Source of the DNA: Plasmodium coatneyi
Taxonomy: Eukaryota; Apicomplexa; Aconoidasida; Haemosporida; Plasmodiidae
DNA length: 64,000 nt
Assembly: GCF_001680005.1 (NCBI RefSeq)
Contig: NC_033569.1
Coordinates: 992,001-1,056,000 of the forward strand
Direction: 5' to 3'
Numbering within the stretch: the stretch's first letter is position 1; every line of letters begins with the position of its first letter. Position numbers and translations under genes: made by a program. Positions 1 to 10,623 of the stretch are shown piece after piece. Under the pieces are notes generated by a model. It was given only the letters and a program-made list of their open reading frames with translations. It did not search any database and was not told where the DNA came from.

Positions 1-1449
1 CGCGTCGGTCTGCGGGCCAACCCGGTGGGAAGCAGAAAGGATGCACTTCTTGACCCTGAAGAAGGGGCGATCCCGTTTGATCCTTCGCTTAGGGCGAACA
101 GTGTCCACATCCGAGGAGGAGTCCCCCGAGAAGGGAAACAAATTCAAAGAGCAAATGCTCTCTATGGTCAATTGGTACAGTAGGAAGAGGTTCCTAAAAT
201 TCGCGTTGGCTTCTCTTTTGCAAAAATTTGCCAACGGTTCGAAGACACGAAGGAGGTAATTCTCTATAGTAATGGCATAGGAGCTGGACAGATCTTCATA
301 GATTATGTGCGCCTTGGTGTATCTCATTTGTGAGTTCATCCGATGCAGAAGTGACAGTAGGTGAAGGATCTTCCTAATGATATATTTGTTGAAAAGAAGA
401 ACCTTGATCACATCGTTGTGGTAGAGTAGATATTTCATGTCGACACAAATTCGGATAATCACTTCAATGTCGGAGCGTAGCAAGTTCTTAAACATAATGC
501 ACCTGGTCGTTGGATTATATATGCAGAACTCCTCGATCAGTTTTATTAGGTCGTTCAGAAAATTATTCACCACTAAGGTGTAGGCAATTTCTGGCACAGT
601 CAACACTTGTACGGTTAGTCCATTCAGGTAGTTGTTATCGTTGTAGGATTTGCTGTCTACAACACGAACCACCAGACTGTAATACTTTGCCAATTTGAAG
701 GCAAACCTTTGTTTGAAATATGGGTGCACAAAAAGGGACAGGTAAAGGGAGTATAGAACTCTCTGCACTGCCGTGTAGAAGGAGTAATGCAGGTTGATCA
801 GGTAATCAATCTTCGCTCCTGTTAATACGTTGCAAATGATCTGTCTGAAGAGGTAACTAGTTATACCTAAATCTTTGAAAAACTCCAACGCATATTCTAT
901 ATACTGCGCATTGGCTAGCGAGAGGAAGTATCCATCCTTTAGAATTATTTCTTTAAATAACGATCCTACTAGATTTTCTAAGTCCTCCTTCATCCTGTTT
1001 TTTACGTCCTCTTTTAATATGCACTTGTCGACCAGGTGTTGCTCTTCCATCCCTCGGTGGTCAAAACAAGCTCCCTTTATATTCCATGACGTATCCCCAC
1101 AGTCACAACATCCTCCACTTGTGTGTGTAAGTCTGTATACGTGATTCCTATGATTGGATGCAAAAAAGCACTTTGCGCAAATGGCACAGGTTGGGTCTCC
1201 TTCACAGTTGTAACACTTGAATGCGAAACTGCCTTCCTTCCATTGTTCTGTGCAAATACCGCTATTTCCATGAATTTCCTTCAACTTTCTGTAAATTTCT
1301 TCCACCTTGGGGTCATCGTACAGCCTCCTCCTCAAATGCTTCATCACATCCTTCTTGTTTGCCACGCCATTTCCGTAAAGACTTCGTAAATACTTGGAAA
1401 TGGTTTGTGCCTCCCCCTTCTTCTCCTCGATGGGCTGCGCCTCCAGCAT
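1..1449 (-). CDS. UBR-box N-recognin-like E3 ligase, N-terminal part
   Basis: This frame is open from an ATG at 1449 to the window edge: 483 codons with no stop. It therefore lacks its C-terminus here and is easy to miss. Residues about 66-131 form a UBR-type zinc finger, with Cys66, Cys79, Cys82, Cys88, Cys91, Cys94, His100, His103, the cluster GGCCDCGD (112-119), Cys128 and His131. This fold binds destabilising N-terminal residues of N-end-rule substrates in UBR1-type ubiquitin ligases. The following residues are mostly helical and lack obvious low complexity until the last 50. The RING or other catalytic part would lie outside the window, so ligase activity is inferred only from the UBR box. 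It is transcribed away from the 3.2-kb spacer shared with the membrane-protein gene. By remembered gene order it could correspond to the large P. falciparum AARP1 locus, but this is unverified. Confidence 0.85.
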   Translation of the reverse strand, partial: MLEAQPIEEKKGEAQTISKYLRSLYGNGVANKKDVMKHLRRRLYDDPKVEEIYRKLKEIHGNSGICTEQWKEGSFAFKCYNCEGDPTCAICAKCFFASNHRNHVYRLTHTSGGCCDCGDTSWNIKGACFDHRGMEEQHLVDKCILKEDVKNRMKEDLENLVGSLFKEIILKDGYFLSLANAQYIEYALEFFKDLGITSYLFRQIICNVLTGAKIDYLINLHYSFYTAVQRVLYSLYLSLFVHPYFKQRFAFKLAKYYSLVVRVVDSKSYNDNNYLNGLTVQVLTVPEIAYTLVVNNFLNDLIKLIEEFCIYNPTTRCIMFKNLLRSDIEVIIRICVDMKYLLYHNDVIKVLLFNKYIIRKILHLLSLLHRMNSQMRYTKAHIIYEDLSSSYAITIENYLLRVFEPLANFCKREANANFRNLFLLYQLTIESICSLNLFPFSGDSSSDVDTVRPKRRIKRDRPFFRVKKCILSASHRVGPQTDA

Positions 1450-1460
1450 CGTGCCGGCAC

Positions 1461-1514
1461 AGCGGTTACCAGGTGGTTACCAGGTGGTTACGTAGCGGTT
1501 ACGTAGCTGTTACG
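1461..1514. repeat. GGTTAC-type tandem repeat upstream of the UBR ATG
   Basis: Six imperfect copies of a unit ending in GGTTAC (variants with CAGGT or GTAGC spacers) begin 12 bases upstream of the UBR start codon. They would lie in that gene's 5' UTR. Confidence 0.7.
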
Positions 1515-1901
1515 GGGCTATTATGAAGCGATTATTAAGAGGATAATTCACGCCTACGGGCGTTGCTTCGCCGTCACAACTTTACGTCCTCCACCCCACG
1601 TGAAAAATAAACCACGCACAGAAATCACGTGTGTGCTGCTGCGGGAGAATACTCACATGGGACGCGTCAAACGCGCATGACGCATGTGTCGAACGCGCTA
1701 TATAAAAGGCAAAAAATCCCAAACGTATGTGTGAACACAGAAAAAAAAAGAAACAGGTAGAATGAGATATGTACACTTAGCTGAGCGAGAAAGCCTTCGC
1801 TCACAAAACGTTACAGGCTTCGCAAAAGAGGGTGAACAAGGCACGAAAAGCTACGCAGTGAAAACGAGCTGGCCACGCCGACCGAGCGAAACTGCGTAAT
1901 A

Positions 1902-1943
1902 CAAGTGTGCCAATGCAAGTGTGCCAATGCAAGCGTGCCAATC
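1902..1943. repeat. 14-bp unit repeated three times
   Basis: The unit CAAGTGTGCCAATG occurs at 1902-1915 and 1916-1929, and with two changes at 1930-1943. It lies in the spacer and has no ORF association. Confidence 0.8.
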
Positions 1944-3963
1944 CAAGCTACCAAGCGAAGTTCACTTTCATTAAAAAGCCTCACTGGGAAAATAACCTCT
2001 GCAGTTTGCTCCTCTCGCGCTAAAATAATTGTTTACACTCAAAGGTGGAAGGAGCTACACGTATGGTGAGTACAGTACGTTCGCACTTTCTCTTGCATCC
2101 CTGCTTGGAGTACACCTTAACGTGTGCCTACATAATTCCTACACTGTTCATCACTGCACCCCTGCGACGTTTGCAAAGCTTCCTCTTCTGCGCAGAAACG
2201 TTTTACGAGCAATGTACTTTATTTTTACGGTGCCACGGAAAGCTTGCCCCGACCTCGCTGGGGAAGAGAGTTTCCTGCGTTCCGCCAAAAGTGGCACGTC
2301 CCGACGGTTCGGGCAGCTTCTCACACGTGAGTATATCTACTCATACCACAGTAGGTGTACCTACGAGTGTACCTTTGTTACTACACCCTTTATCTCGCAA
2401 AAGGAACAATTATAAGTTTTTTTTTTTTTTTTTTTAACCTTTGGGTGGGAAGTAAGAACGTGAGAAATGCAGTTCTTATAGGCACCGCACTCTGCGCATG
2501 CGTTGCATATAAAACGTGAAGCCCCTCCGAAAGGATCATTGACCTTAGGAAATATCATGCCGGGGTTGGTGCAGGTGTGGGGTCCCATTTTTCCTTTCCC
2601 CTTTTGAGAAAAATACTCATGGAGGAATTGCCTCTCTGTTGTGCAGATTTTTGCAAAATGCACACAGATTTTTTTTTTTTTTTCCCATTGGCACAATAAT
2701 GGTACAATCCTGCACCTCACCACTAAATAAAAAAAGGGGAAGCACACATTGGCATATATTTGTACTTTTTAATCTAACCGACGAGCGGTACACACGAATG
2801 GAATGATCTCAAAGGGATGCACATTAAGGTGTGGAGATCGGTTTACGGGGGAACACCTTGGGAAGGGCTTTTTTTCTTCCCTTAAATAAGCCCCATTTTA
2901 CCCACAAACGCGAACGTAGCCATGTATAGAAAATACGGTCCTACTCTGCGCATTGAAACATATGTGTTGTGCGATCTTCTTACCGGTGTTGCGTGTTTCC
3001 CACTGAGTGGCGATGGCGCTGTTGCATCGGTCAATCATTCGAGGTAGGTCACGCACTAATCAGCTCAACCGACCACTGTCTACACGTCACCATAGAAAGA
3101 GAGATGTTCCTATTACGTGAGGACCATCTGCGAATATGTTTTGTATACATATAGGCATGAAGCAGGGAACCTTCCTTTAAGTACTTTTAAGAAGCTTTTT
3201 TTAGGCACACATGTGATCACGCGTAGGGAAAACTCCCTCCGAAGGGGCCTACTCCGTGGTGGACTATACTTTCCCCCACGCAATGCATATGTGCCGATAA
3301 GTTCCTCGGTTTAGGGGTTACCCCACAGGTGGTTGTTTAACTCTATTGCGGCGCTCAGTCAAAACGTCCTTCCCAACTATACACAGATTGGACTTCTCTC
3401 CATGTGTCAATAAAGGCGTTACTGCAAAATATATTTGAGGGGGAAAGGTAGCTGCCATACATACAAAGGAACATGCTCCGTGTAGATCCACATAGGTGTA
3501 AATAGGAAGATATTAACTCGTAAGCAGGTCCACCACCATGCATGTGTGTGTCTCGTAGAGGCTGGTCTATGCATTACGCACTATTGCAATGTTCTCTCGT
3601 ATGGCCCAAAAAAAAAGGGATACCCACCAGTGCAAGTTCGTGACGTAAGAATACCTACACCAGCACGGATCAGTACAGGGTCGCCCCTTCCCCTGCTGTG
3701 TTTCGCTCTTTTTACAATATACGTGGCTGAGGTATGACCAAATAAAAAAAGCAAAGCGGTAATAAAGTGGGAACAACTGGTCGGACAAGCCACTACGCGC
3801 GAAGTGATCATCAAATTGGAAGCCTCTCCCGTGGTTGGAATTTCTTCCCCTTCACGTTGCCATCCTTTCGGTGTGCACCACTACCATCGAAAGTTGAAAA
3901 TATTTGTTGTAATCCTACAGCGGTGTTAGCCAAGTTGGTAAAAGCTACATAAGGAAAGATGCC

Positions 3964-4000
<37 letters not shown>

Positions 4001-4690
4001 TTTTCCAAACTGCTATATGTACGTGAACCTACGCATGCGTCGTTATATACGCTTACAATTATGCACGCGGCCGGACGTCCGACTTTCCACCCTTTTGTGG
4101 ATCTCCCATCCACCAGGGGAAAAACCTACATGACGCGAAGCATACGTCCAGTAAGGCTTCACTCGGCGAGGCGTCAACTAATATACTACGCACGAAAGGA
4201 AGGGCGGCACCCAGTTCAGAGTGGCAATTTTTTTTTTTTTTTTTTTTTTTTATTTATTTTATGTAACACGAATTAAGGGCAGCATAACGAATCGCACGTT
4301 GACAGTTCCCAGACTGAGTGCTCCCATAGAGGGAAAGCTCCTATGGATGCTCTCGCTCGTGCTCTTCCTCCTTTGATAAATCCGCCTATTTGTTTAGCAG
4401 TGATGGTAACATGATTCACGTGCTATTTTTACCAGTCCCTCCTTTAAGTAGCCACAAAAGGAGATTTTTTTTTTGTTTTTGTTTTTTTCCCCTCTGTTTG
4501 CATGCCAAGTGAGCAGCGAGGAGGAGCAAAACCATTCGTTTTTGCGAGCCAAGGGATGTGCCATTTCTACTGATGGTTTTGCTATTCTTTCATTTTTTTT
4601 TTTTTGATTGATTTTTTTTTTATTTCCCCCGAGTTGTTGCCCTCCCTGATTGCTCTCCACGGACATGTGCTCCCCCCACCCGGCAACACC

Positions 4691-6887
4691 ATGGGCGGCA
4701 ACTCCCTCATTTCGCAGATCCTAACGGAGGCAGAAATTACTGAACTGGGTCTTCATGGCAGCGTGATAAAGCCCTGCTCTACTCCATACATCATTAACAA
4801 AAAGCACTTCGTTAAAATTTGTGTGTACTACCTGCTTAGTACGTTCCTTTTTTTTTCCGTTTATATTACCATCATTGTTCTGGTACTGACTGGCCCCAAG
4901 ACGGAGCTGAACAAAACCATTATCCTGGTGCTTTATATCTACATCTTTCTCTTCTTCTACATCGACCTGATTGTAAGTAACAGCATAAAGTATGAGTTGG
5001 TGAATCGGTACAACATAAGGGAGGTTCGGCAGAGGATTTATGGACGCTTCCTGGGCCCATCCCCCGGGGGGGGTCCCTCACCGGTCAGCAGCGTACCGGT
5101 CAGCAGCGTACCGGTCAGCAACGCACCGATCAGCAACGCACTGGTTAGTAACGCACTGGTTAGTAACGCACTGGTTAGTAACGAGATTGGAAAAGGCGAC
5201 TCCCCCCAGGGGGCGCCGATAAAGAAAGCCAAGCCCCCCCCGCGAGAAGACAAGACAAGCAAATCGAAGGAAAAAAAAAAAAAACTATTCACCAGTGAGA
5301 AGTACTACGTTGTGGAGGAGGAGGAAGAACCACAGCAGCAACAATCACAACAGCAATCACAACAGCAACCGCAACAGCAACATGAGGAGGCAAACGACGT
5401 CGAAGAGGGAAGAAGACCAGCTGTCACCGAAAGGGTGTTACCACCACCCGTGGAGGAGGAAAAGTTTTACCACATGGATCAGCTGAAAAATGTTAACGAG
5501 AGCATCAACGCAGAACTCATGAAATACATCCAATACGAAAACAACAACTACACCATAGACAGCTACCGATACGATCTCTTCCTTATTATCTCTGGCTTCA
5601 TCAATCAGCTAAATATTTTTTGTGACCTCCTTTTTCTCTTCTATGTGTACGATTATAGTTGGAAGTTATTTTGTGTGTGCCTTTTTATATATGCCTACTA
5701 TTTAGTCCACTTTGGCATTCTGATCAGATTTTCCATCGTGATGGTGCGGGCCCTGTTGAGCATACACAGGAAGAGTTTGTCTCGGTCGTATAGGAAAGCC
5801 ACCCTGTTCTGGAAGTGGCTCTTCTTCTTCTTGTGCGCACGATTGCGCAGGTGGATTAAAAGTGAGACACGTAGCGCCTGCACTGTTAATCCGTTCCAAC
5901 ATATTGTTCGCGCGTTTGTAACACATCTGTTTTGTTTCCTCGCCTAAATATATGCACCCCACATTTTCACCCAATTAATAGGACTCATCAGAGGGATGAT
6001 CTCCATGAGGGAAAGCAACCAAATGGTGTACCCACGACAGCCAAACATTTTCTTTAATAAGTACGTCAATTATAACAGCTGGAGTTTCGCCTACCACCAG
6101 GGCGCCTCCTCCAAACGGAGCAAAGACCTGCTAAAGGTGTTGCGTGACTCCGATTCGGACGATACCAAGCGGGTGATGTTACGCGTATGGAGACCTCCCC
6201 CCAATCGTGTAAACATACACGCTGTGCAGATAAACAGGGCAAGGGAAAAGACAAACAAAAGGAAACACACAGACCGACATAATCACACTAATCGAAAAGT
6301 CAAACACTCAAAGGAAGAATGCGAAAAGGCTCTCCGCCCTTCACATGTCCAAGTCATCGCAGACATGTCTTCCTTCCTCTCCCACTACCATATTTTGAAT
6401 ATAATAAAAAGTGTAAGTGGAAAAAAATGCGGCAACCTGTGTGTGCATCGCGCGGGGGTGTATCTCCCGCCGCACGCACACGCACAGTTGCATGCATGTG
6501 ACAAACGACCAACGTATGCTACATTACGCCTTGCCGACCTTTCCCCCTTTGCAGAAATTCCTCTCCGCGCACAGCGTCTACGAGCACGTGAGATTCACCC
6601 TGGTGTTCTTCGTCTGGTAAGGATATCCCCCTATTGGCGGCTTCCCATCGCCGATTGTTTAAATAACATATTGCCTGCATAACCGTTTCGCCTTTCCTCT
6701 TACCCCTTTCAGGAAACTCCTCTACATGGACGTGGTCCTGTGCCTACTAAAAGTTTTCATCCTTTTCTACACGAGCGACTTGTTAGCCAATGTGTTGTTC
6801 CTGGTCATCGCCCTGGTTAACATTGCCAACTCGTACGTAATCCATTTGGTGGACAACAATTTGATGACCGACATCGGTTCGAGCTAG
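4691..6887 (+). CDS. conserved polytopic membrane protein, four exons
   Basis: The proposed exons are 4691-5861, 5982-6412, 6555-6616 and 6713-6887. They sum to 1839 bases (612 residues) and all phases agree: phase 1 (GTGAGA donor, TTAATAG acceptor), phase 0 and phase 2. The ATG at 4691 opens MGGNSLISQIL; the frame upstream is poly-T and was not used. Two hydrophobic spans lie near residues 40-95, two more near 290-350, and two or three in the last 80 residues, so five to seven membrane segments are likely. The loop after the first pair carries a pentapeptide repeat (SSVPV/SNALV, 5083-5180), a basic stretch and a Gln run (about 5332-5382). I do not recognise the family. A transporter or ER/trafficking role is possible but not shown by any motif. 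Confidence 0.75.
5083..5180 (+). repeat. 15-bp in-frame tandem repeat (SNALV-type)
   Basis: About six copies of a 15-base unit drift from GTCAGCAGCGTACCG to GTTAGTAACGCACTG. They encode repeated S-S/N-V/A-P/L-V pentapeptides in the cytosolic or luminal loop of the membrane protein. The unit length keeps the frame. Confidence 0.9.
5332..5382 (+). repeat. CAR-codon polyglutamine tract
   Basis: CAG/CAA codons encode an interrupted Gln run (Q blocks broken by S and P) just after an acidic EEEEE patch in the same loop of the membrane protein. Confidence 0.9.
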
Positions 6888-7341
6888 CTGCAACAAGTGC
6901 GCCTTACTCTTGTTCAGGTAAAAGAAAAAAAAAGGGACGCTACAGAACATGTAAAAGTGGCGTTACTTTTCTTTTTTTTTTTTTTTTTTCACCTGAACGG
7001 TTCATACAGTTAGCTAGCTAGCTATTTTTTTTTTTTTTTTTTTTTTTGTGTGCATTTCCCCCCCCTTGGGGATATCCCTGTGTTGCCAATTCCGGCCCAT
7101 TTTGCACCTCCTGTTAACTAAACCCATTTGTCCAAACACACACTCGCTTTCGAGCGAAGTGTATCCCCTCTTTGAAGACGCCTCTTCTGTTGTTTCGAGT
7201 ATGCGTTTTCGAGTACGAACTCTTTTCGCCAAGTGGAGAAAAGTTTCGTGGTGAAGTTCGTCACGGGACACGTAATGAGGGATGGCTTATCCGTGAAAAA
7301 TTTATAATAGGCCAAGGGTTAAGCCTGCCACACCGTTAATC
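6888..7341. other. 454-bp convergent 3' spacer
   Basis: This lies between the ends of the membrane-protein gene (+) and the PPR gene (-). It contains T tracts at about 6972-6989 and 7025-7047, the near-palindrome CACCTGAACGGTTC at 6990-7003 and a short TAGC repeat at 7011-7022. No gene is seen. Confidence 0.6.
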
Positions 7342-10300
7342 CTATCCAAAGGGTAGGGGCTTCGGGCGGTCCACCCGCTGTGCGTAGGCCTCACCTCCCT
7401 TGCGCTTGCGCTGGAGGTACTGGCCGTAGGGCAGCCAATCAGAGGATTTTTTACCTTTGGACATGCGCTTCTCTTTTTCGATGCGCTCCTTCCTTTTAAA
7501 GAATTGCTCCCGCACTTGGTCCAACTGAGACTTCGTTTTGAATGTCTTCCCCTCGCGAAACAAATTCAACTCATACTCATCGATGTTTAGCTGAATCAGC
7601 TGACTGTCCTTTACATTTTCCTCGTAGATGTCCCTCTTCTGTTGCTTTATCATGTTGTTAATGAGTACCTGTATATCTGTTATGTGTCGGCCTACATGGA
7701 AGAGCTCTTTTATGGTCTTCGCCGTGGGGTACACCTTAGCTGTATACATCTGGCGTAGGACATAGAGTGTACTTTTCGATGACTTCGTTTTGATGGCTGC
7801 ACGGAGAACCAGGTCCAGGGTCTTCTCATCTGCTTTGACTCCCGTTTGATTCACCATGTAATCGTAGAGACAAAGAACCCGTCCATAGTCCTCCATTTTG
7901 TAGAAGAGCAGATTGTATAGCAGTCCGAAGGTGTAGGCATCCGGGAGGCACTCGAAGTGGGTGTAGTATTTGAGCATGCTAATAGCGTAGTCGTGGTAGT
8001 CGCAGTGTATGTAGAGCTGCACGATGCTGTTCAGTATTTTTGTGCCACCGGGGAGGGGGGTCACTCCACCGCCATGGGAGGTGTTAACATCGCTTGGGCT
8101 ACCGCCCTCAGTGTTCCTTTCACTGATTACCCTTTTCCCGCGCACCAATTCGTGGACCACCGCCCAGGCGTAGCGAATATTGTTGTGGCGCTCGCTCAGC
8201 GTGATGCCCTCACGGCGGCAATTATTCGCAAAGGTCCGTATGATGTAGCAGCACATCTCTTCCGTGACCTTAACTCGGTTCCTATTAGCACTCTTCAGAA
8301 CTTCCTTCAGCCGCTTTACATTCCCTGTAGTGGAGCAAGCCATTATTAAGTACAACACCAATCGGTGGTTAACACTCATTTCGTTGGCCAAGTAAATGTT
8401 ATAAAAATGAAAAACCTGTGAGAAGTAATCTCTCCTTTTGGAAAGGCAATGAATAATTTCAATAAGAGTTATGTCTGTAACTTTCATGTGGTTGCTAACC
8501 ATGGTGTCGTAAAAGTTGAGGCATTTTTCTGCCTCTGCTTTGTAGGCGCATTTCTTAATCATAATACTGTAGAGGATCTCATCAGGGGTGACATTCCTAT
8601 AGTTTATGATGTAATTGAAAAAAGATTCGGCTCTTTCGTATAGCTTGTGTTTTATCAGCCCATCAATGAGGGTAGAATAAATGGGTAGGTCTACTTCTAT
8701 GTCTTCTTTTACCATTTTTCTGTACAGGTGGAAGGCACTTCTAATATCGTTGTCCAGAATGTGTGCCTTAATTAAAATGCAGTAGGTATTTTTGTCTGGA
8801 CTTACAGAATCCTTAACCATTTGCAGGTAAATTAGTCTACCCAACTTTGCATTCCTGTGCACAACAGATGCATACATTAAGCAGTTGTACGTTTCAACGT
8901 TTACCCTAAGATCATGCTGCTTGAATAGATTGAACGTGCGAAATGCCTCTTCTTCTTTGTTGAAAAGAATTTGACTTTTTAAAAGACGGTTGTAGTCATC
9001 CATATTGTAGTGTCCTTCCTTTATCATGTCGTAGAAACTTAAGTCCAAGTATTTTTGCAGCTCTTTTATTTTTTCCTCCTTCTCTATTCCGTAGTAGTAA
9101 TTGACGTACTTTTCGCAACTTTCTAGTATATTTGGAGACAATTTTCTTTCCTTAAACAGCTCGTAGTTATCCCGCAACTGCTTGAATACGTTCGTGCTGT
9201 TGTCCACGATGCCTTGGTATGCGTTGCGGGGGGCATCCTCCTGATTGATCTGCTGATTGCCCTCCTGACTGATCTGCTGGTTGCTCCTTTCATCGTTCCC
9301 CCCCCTGGGGGGACTATCCTCCCCTTTCGCGCTAAGTTTTTTCAAAAAGTGAAGCGGCGCCGCCCGCCTCTGCAGGTACGTTCCCCTGGGGGGGTCCTTC
9401 CCCTGGTCAGGCCTAAGCAGGTTTGGCTCGACCCTCTCCTCGGGGATTGTGTGGTCCATGTTAGGGTCCGCCTCGCCATTCACACATCCGTTATCGTTGG
9501 CGTCCACATTGGGGGCAGCCTCTGAGCGTACCCCCTGGGGGGATCCCCCACCGCACGTTAGCTCCGTCACGTCGATGACGTCCTCCCCTTTGTTCAAACG
9601 GTCAGCGGTCAGTTGCCACCCAACGGACCTGTGCACCTTCCGCTTCAGCCAAAAGTAGATATCCCTATTAAAAATATTCTTCGCGTCACTATTCTTGTTG
9701 ATCTCACTTTGCATGTTCCTCCTCCTTTTGCATGACTCGAGGATCTCTTTTTTTCCTACCTCTGAGAAAATCGAAACGTTCAGTGTAGAATTCCCATTCG
9801 GGGGGACCAAGTCAACGTTCACATTTGCGTCACTGTTGGTATCATTATCCACCTCGAACAGGTACCCATCATCGATGGGGGCAGTACAACTACTACCACC
9901 ACCTGGGTGTGTCTTTCCCTCCGATTGGATTTCCCCCTCCCCGTTAAAATGTGCATTCCCATTTTTACCTGACCCGTTCAGGCAATTATAAAACTTATCA
10001 TCCTCCTTACCCCTTTCCTCCTCATATTTGTTAATCACCTCCATATAATCGTGGGAACTATTAAAAACGATTCTCTTCATGAGGTTTTTTTTTTTTTCCC
10101 TAGAGGTGAATAATTTGTCTACCGCATCTTTGACCTGTTCATCCTGTGCTACTTGTTTGTCGTCCCTTTTGTGTAACCCTCTTGGGTGTGCGTCAAGCAT
10201 TCCTTTCCTAATTATCGGTGTGTAACACTGCATTGTTTTGTCTTCCCCATGAACTGTTCCTTTTTTTACCGTGTTGGAAGACCGAACGAGGGAGCCCAGC

Positions 10301-10623
10301 AAATGGGGCTGTTCCCCGGGATGGCACTCCGTCGCTCTTCCACCCTGTTGCAAATCCCCAGGTTTGGTTCCCCCCTTTAGTATTTTTTTTATGTTTGCTC
10401 TTTTGTACCTGCGAATTACTTCTTCACCAGTGGAAAGGTCCAACTCTTTCTTCCTCCTGTCAATTAGCTGTCCCAGGGTCGCTCCGCATCTCTTCTCTTG
10501 GACGTTTATCCCTCCGGAGTAGATACCCCTGAAGCAAGTGCCCCCCGGATTGAAGCTCCATCGAGGAGGGGGGTTCCTCACCCCTAGATCTTTAAAGTAG
10601 GTTATATAGCTTGAGCGGTTCAT
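7342..10623 (-). CDS. pentatricopeptide-repeat (PPR) protein
   Basis: This is a single exon of 1093 residues. Residues about 560-960 contain consecutive PPR helical-hairpin motifs, for example VETYNCLMYASVVH, DKNTYCILIKAHILDND, DLPIYSTLIDGLIKHK and DEILYSIMIKKCAYK, spaced about 35 residues. PPR proteins bind organellar RNA in a sequence-specific way and support its stability, processing or translation; in apicomplexans the target is apicoplast or mitochondrial RNA. The N-terminal half (residues 90-480) is low-complexity, rich in G, N, D and E, and probably a lineage-specific insert. The C-terminal 100 residues are strongly basic. The N-terminus (MNRSSYITYFKDLGVRNPPP) is not a signal peptide, but could be mitochondrial. 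It is transcribed away from the 4.65-kb spacer. Confidence 0.88.
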   Translation of the reverse strand: MNRSSYITYFKDLGVRNPPPRWSFNPGGTCFRGIYSGGINVQEKRCGATLGQLIDRRKKELDLSTGEEVIRRYKRANIKKILKGGTKPGDLQQGGRATECHPGEQPHLLGSLVRSSNTVKKGTVHGEDKTMQCYTPIIRKGMLDAHPRGLHKRDDKQVAQDEQVKDAVDKLFTSREKKKNLMKRIVFNSSHDYMEVINKYEEERGKEDDKFYNCLNGSGKNGNAHFNGEGEIQSEGKTHPGGGSSCTAPIDDGYLFEVDNDTNSDANVNVDLVPPNGNSTLNVSIFSEVGKKEILESCKRRRNMQSEINKNSDAKNIFNRDIYFWLKRKVHRSVGWQLTADRLNKGEDVIDVTELTCGGGSPQGVRSEAAPNVDANDNGCVNGEADPNMDHTIPEERVEPNLLRPDQGKDPPRGTYLQRRAAPLHFLKKLSAKGEDSPPRGGNDERSNQQISQEGNQQINQEDAPRNAYQGIVDNSTNVFKQLRDNYELFKERKLSPNILESCEKYVNYYYGIEKEEKIKELQKYLDLSFYDMIKEGHYNMDDYNRLLKSQILFNKEEEAFRTFNLFKQHDLRVNVETYNCLMYASVVHRNAKLGRLIYLQMVKDSVSPDKNTYCILIKAHILDNDIRSAFHLYRKMVKEDIEVDLPIYSTLIDGLIKHKLYERAESFFNYIINYRNVTPDEILYSIMIKKCAYKAEAEKCLNFYDTMVSNHMKVTDITLIEIIHCLSKRRDYFSQVFHFYNIYLANEMSVNHRLVLYLIMACSTTGNVKRLKEVLKSANRNRVKVTEEMCCYIIRTFANNCRREGITLSERHNNIRYAWAVVHELVRGKRVISERNTEGGSPSDVNTSHGGGVTPLPGGTKILNSIVQLYIHCDYHDYAISMLKYYTHFECLPDAYTFGLLYNLLFYKMEDYGRVLCLYDYMVNQTGVKADEKTLDLVLRAAIKTKSSKSTLYVLRQMYTAKVYPTAKTIKELFHVGRHITDIQVLINNMIKQQKRDIYEENVKDSQLIQLNIDEYELNLFREGKTFKTKSQLDQVREQFFKRKERIEKEKRMSKGKKSSDWLPYGQYLQRKRKGGEAYAQRVDRPKPLPFG

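Larger units (their letters stand above)
1450..4690. other. 3.2-kb divergent spacer (UBR gene / membrane-protein gene)
   Basis: No convincing gene is seen. Two overlapping ORFs of about 130 codons (2029-2437) lie in different frames and do not look like coding sequence. The spacer contains short tandem repeats next to the UBR start codon, a 14-bp triplicated unit near 1902, and T tracts near 2420, 2670, 3967, 4230, 4470 and 4590. It presumably holds the promoters and 5' UTRs of both flanking genes. Confidence 0.6.

Noticed and set aside
2029..2437. Two overlapping plus-strand ORFs of about 130 codons
   Set aside because: Both frames are open over the same bases, the longer one ends in poly-Phe, and neither shows a domain or typical codon bias.
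3918..3950. tRNA-like A-box (GTTAGCCAAGTTGGTAAAAGC)
   Set aside because: There is no B-box GGTTCGANTCC downstream and no acceptor or anticodon stem can be drawn; a T tract follows immediately.
6170..6375. An additional intron in exon 2 of the membrane-protein gene
   Set aside because: A good-looking acceptor (CATCGCAG) exists at 6361, but no donor in the matching phase was found and the frame is open throughout.
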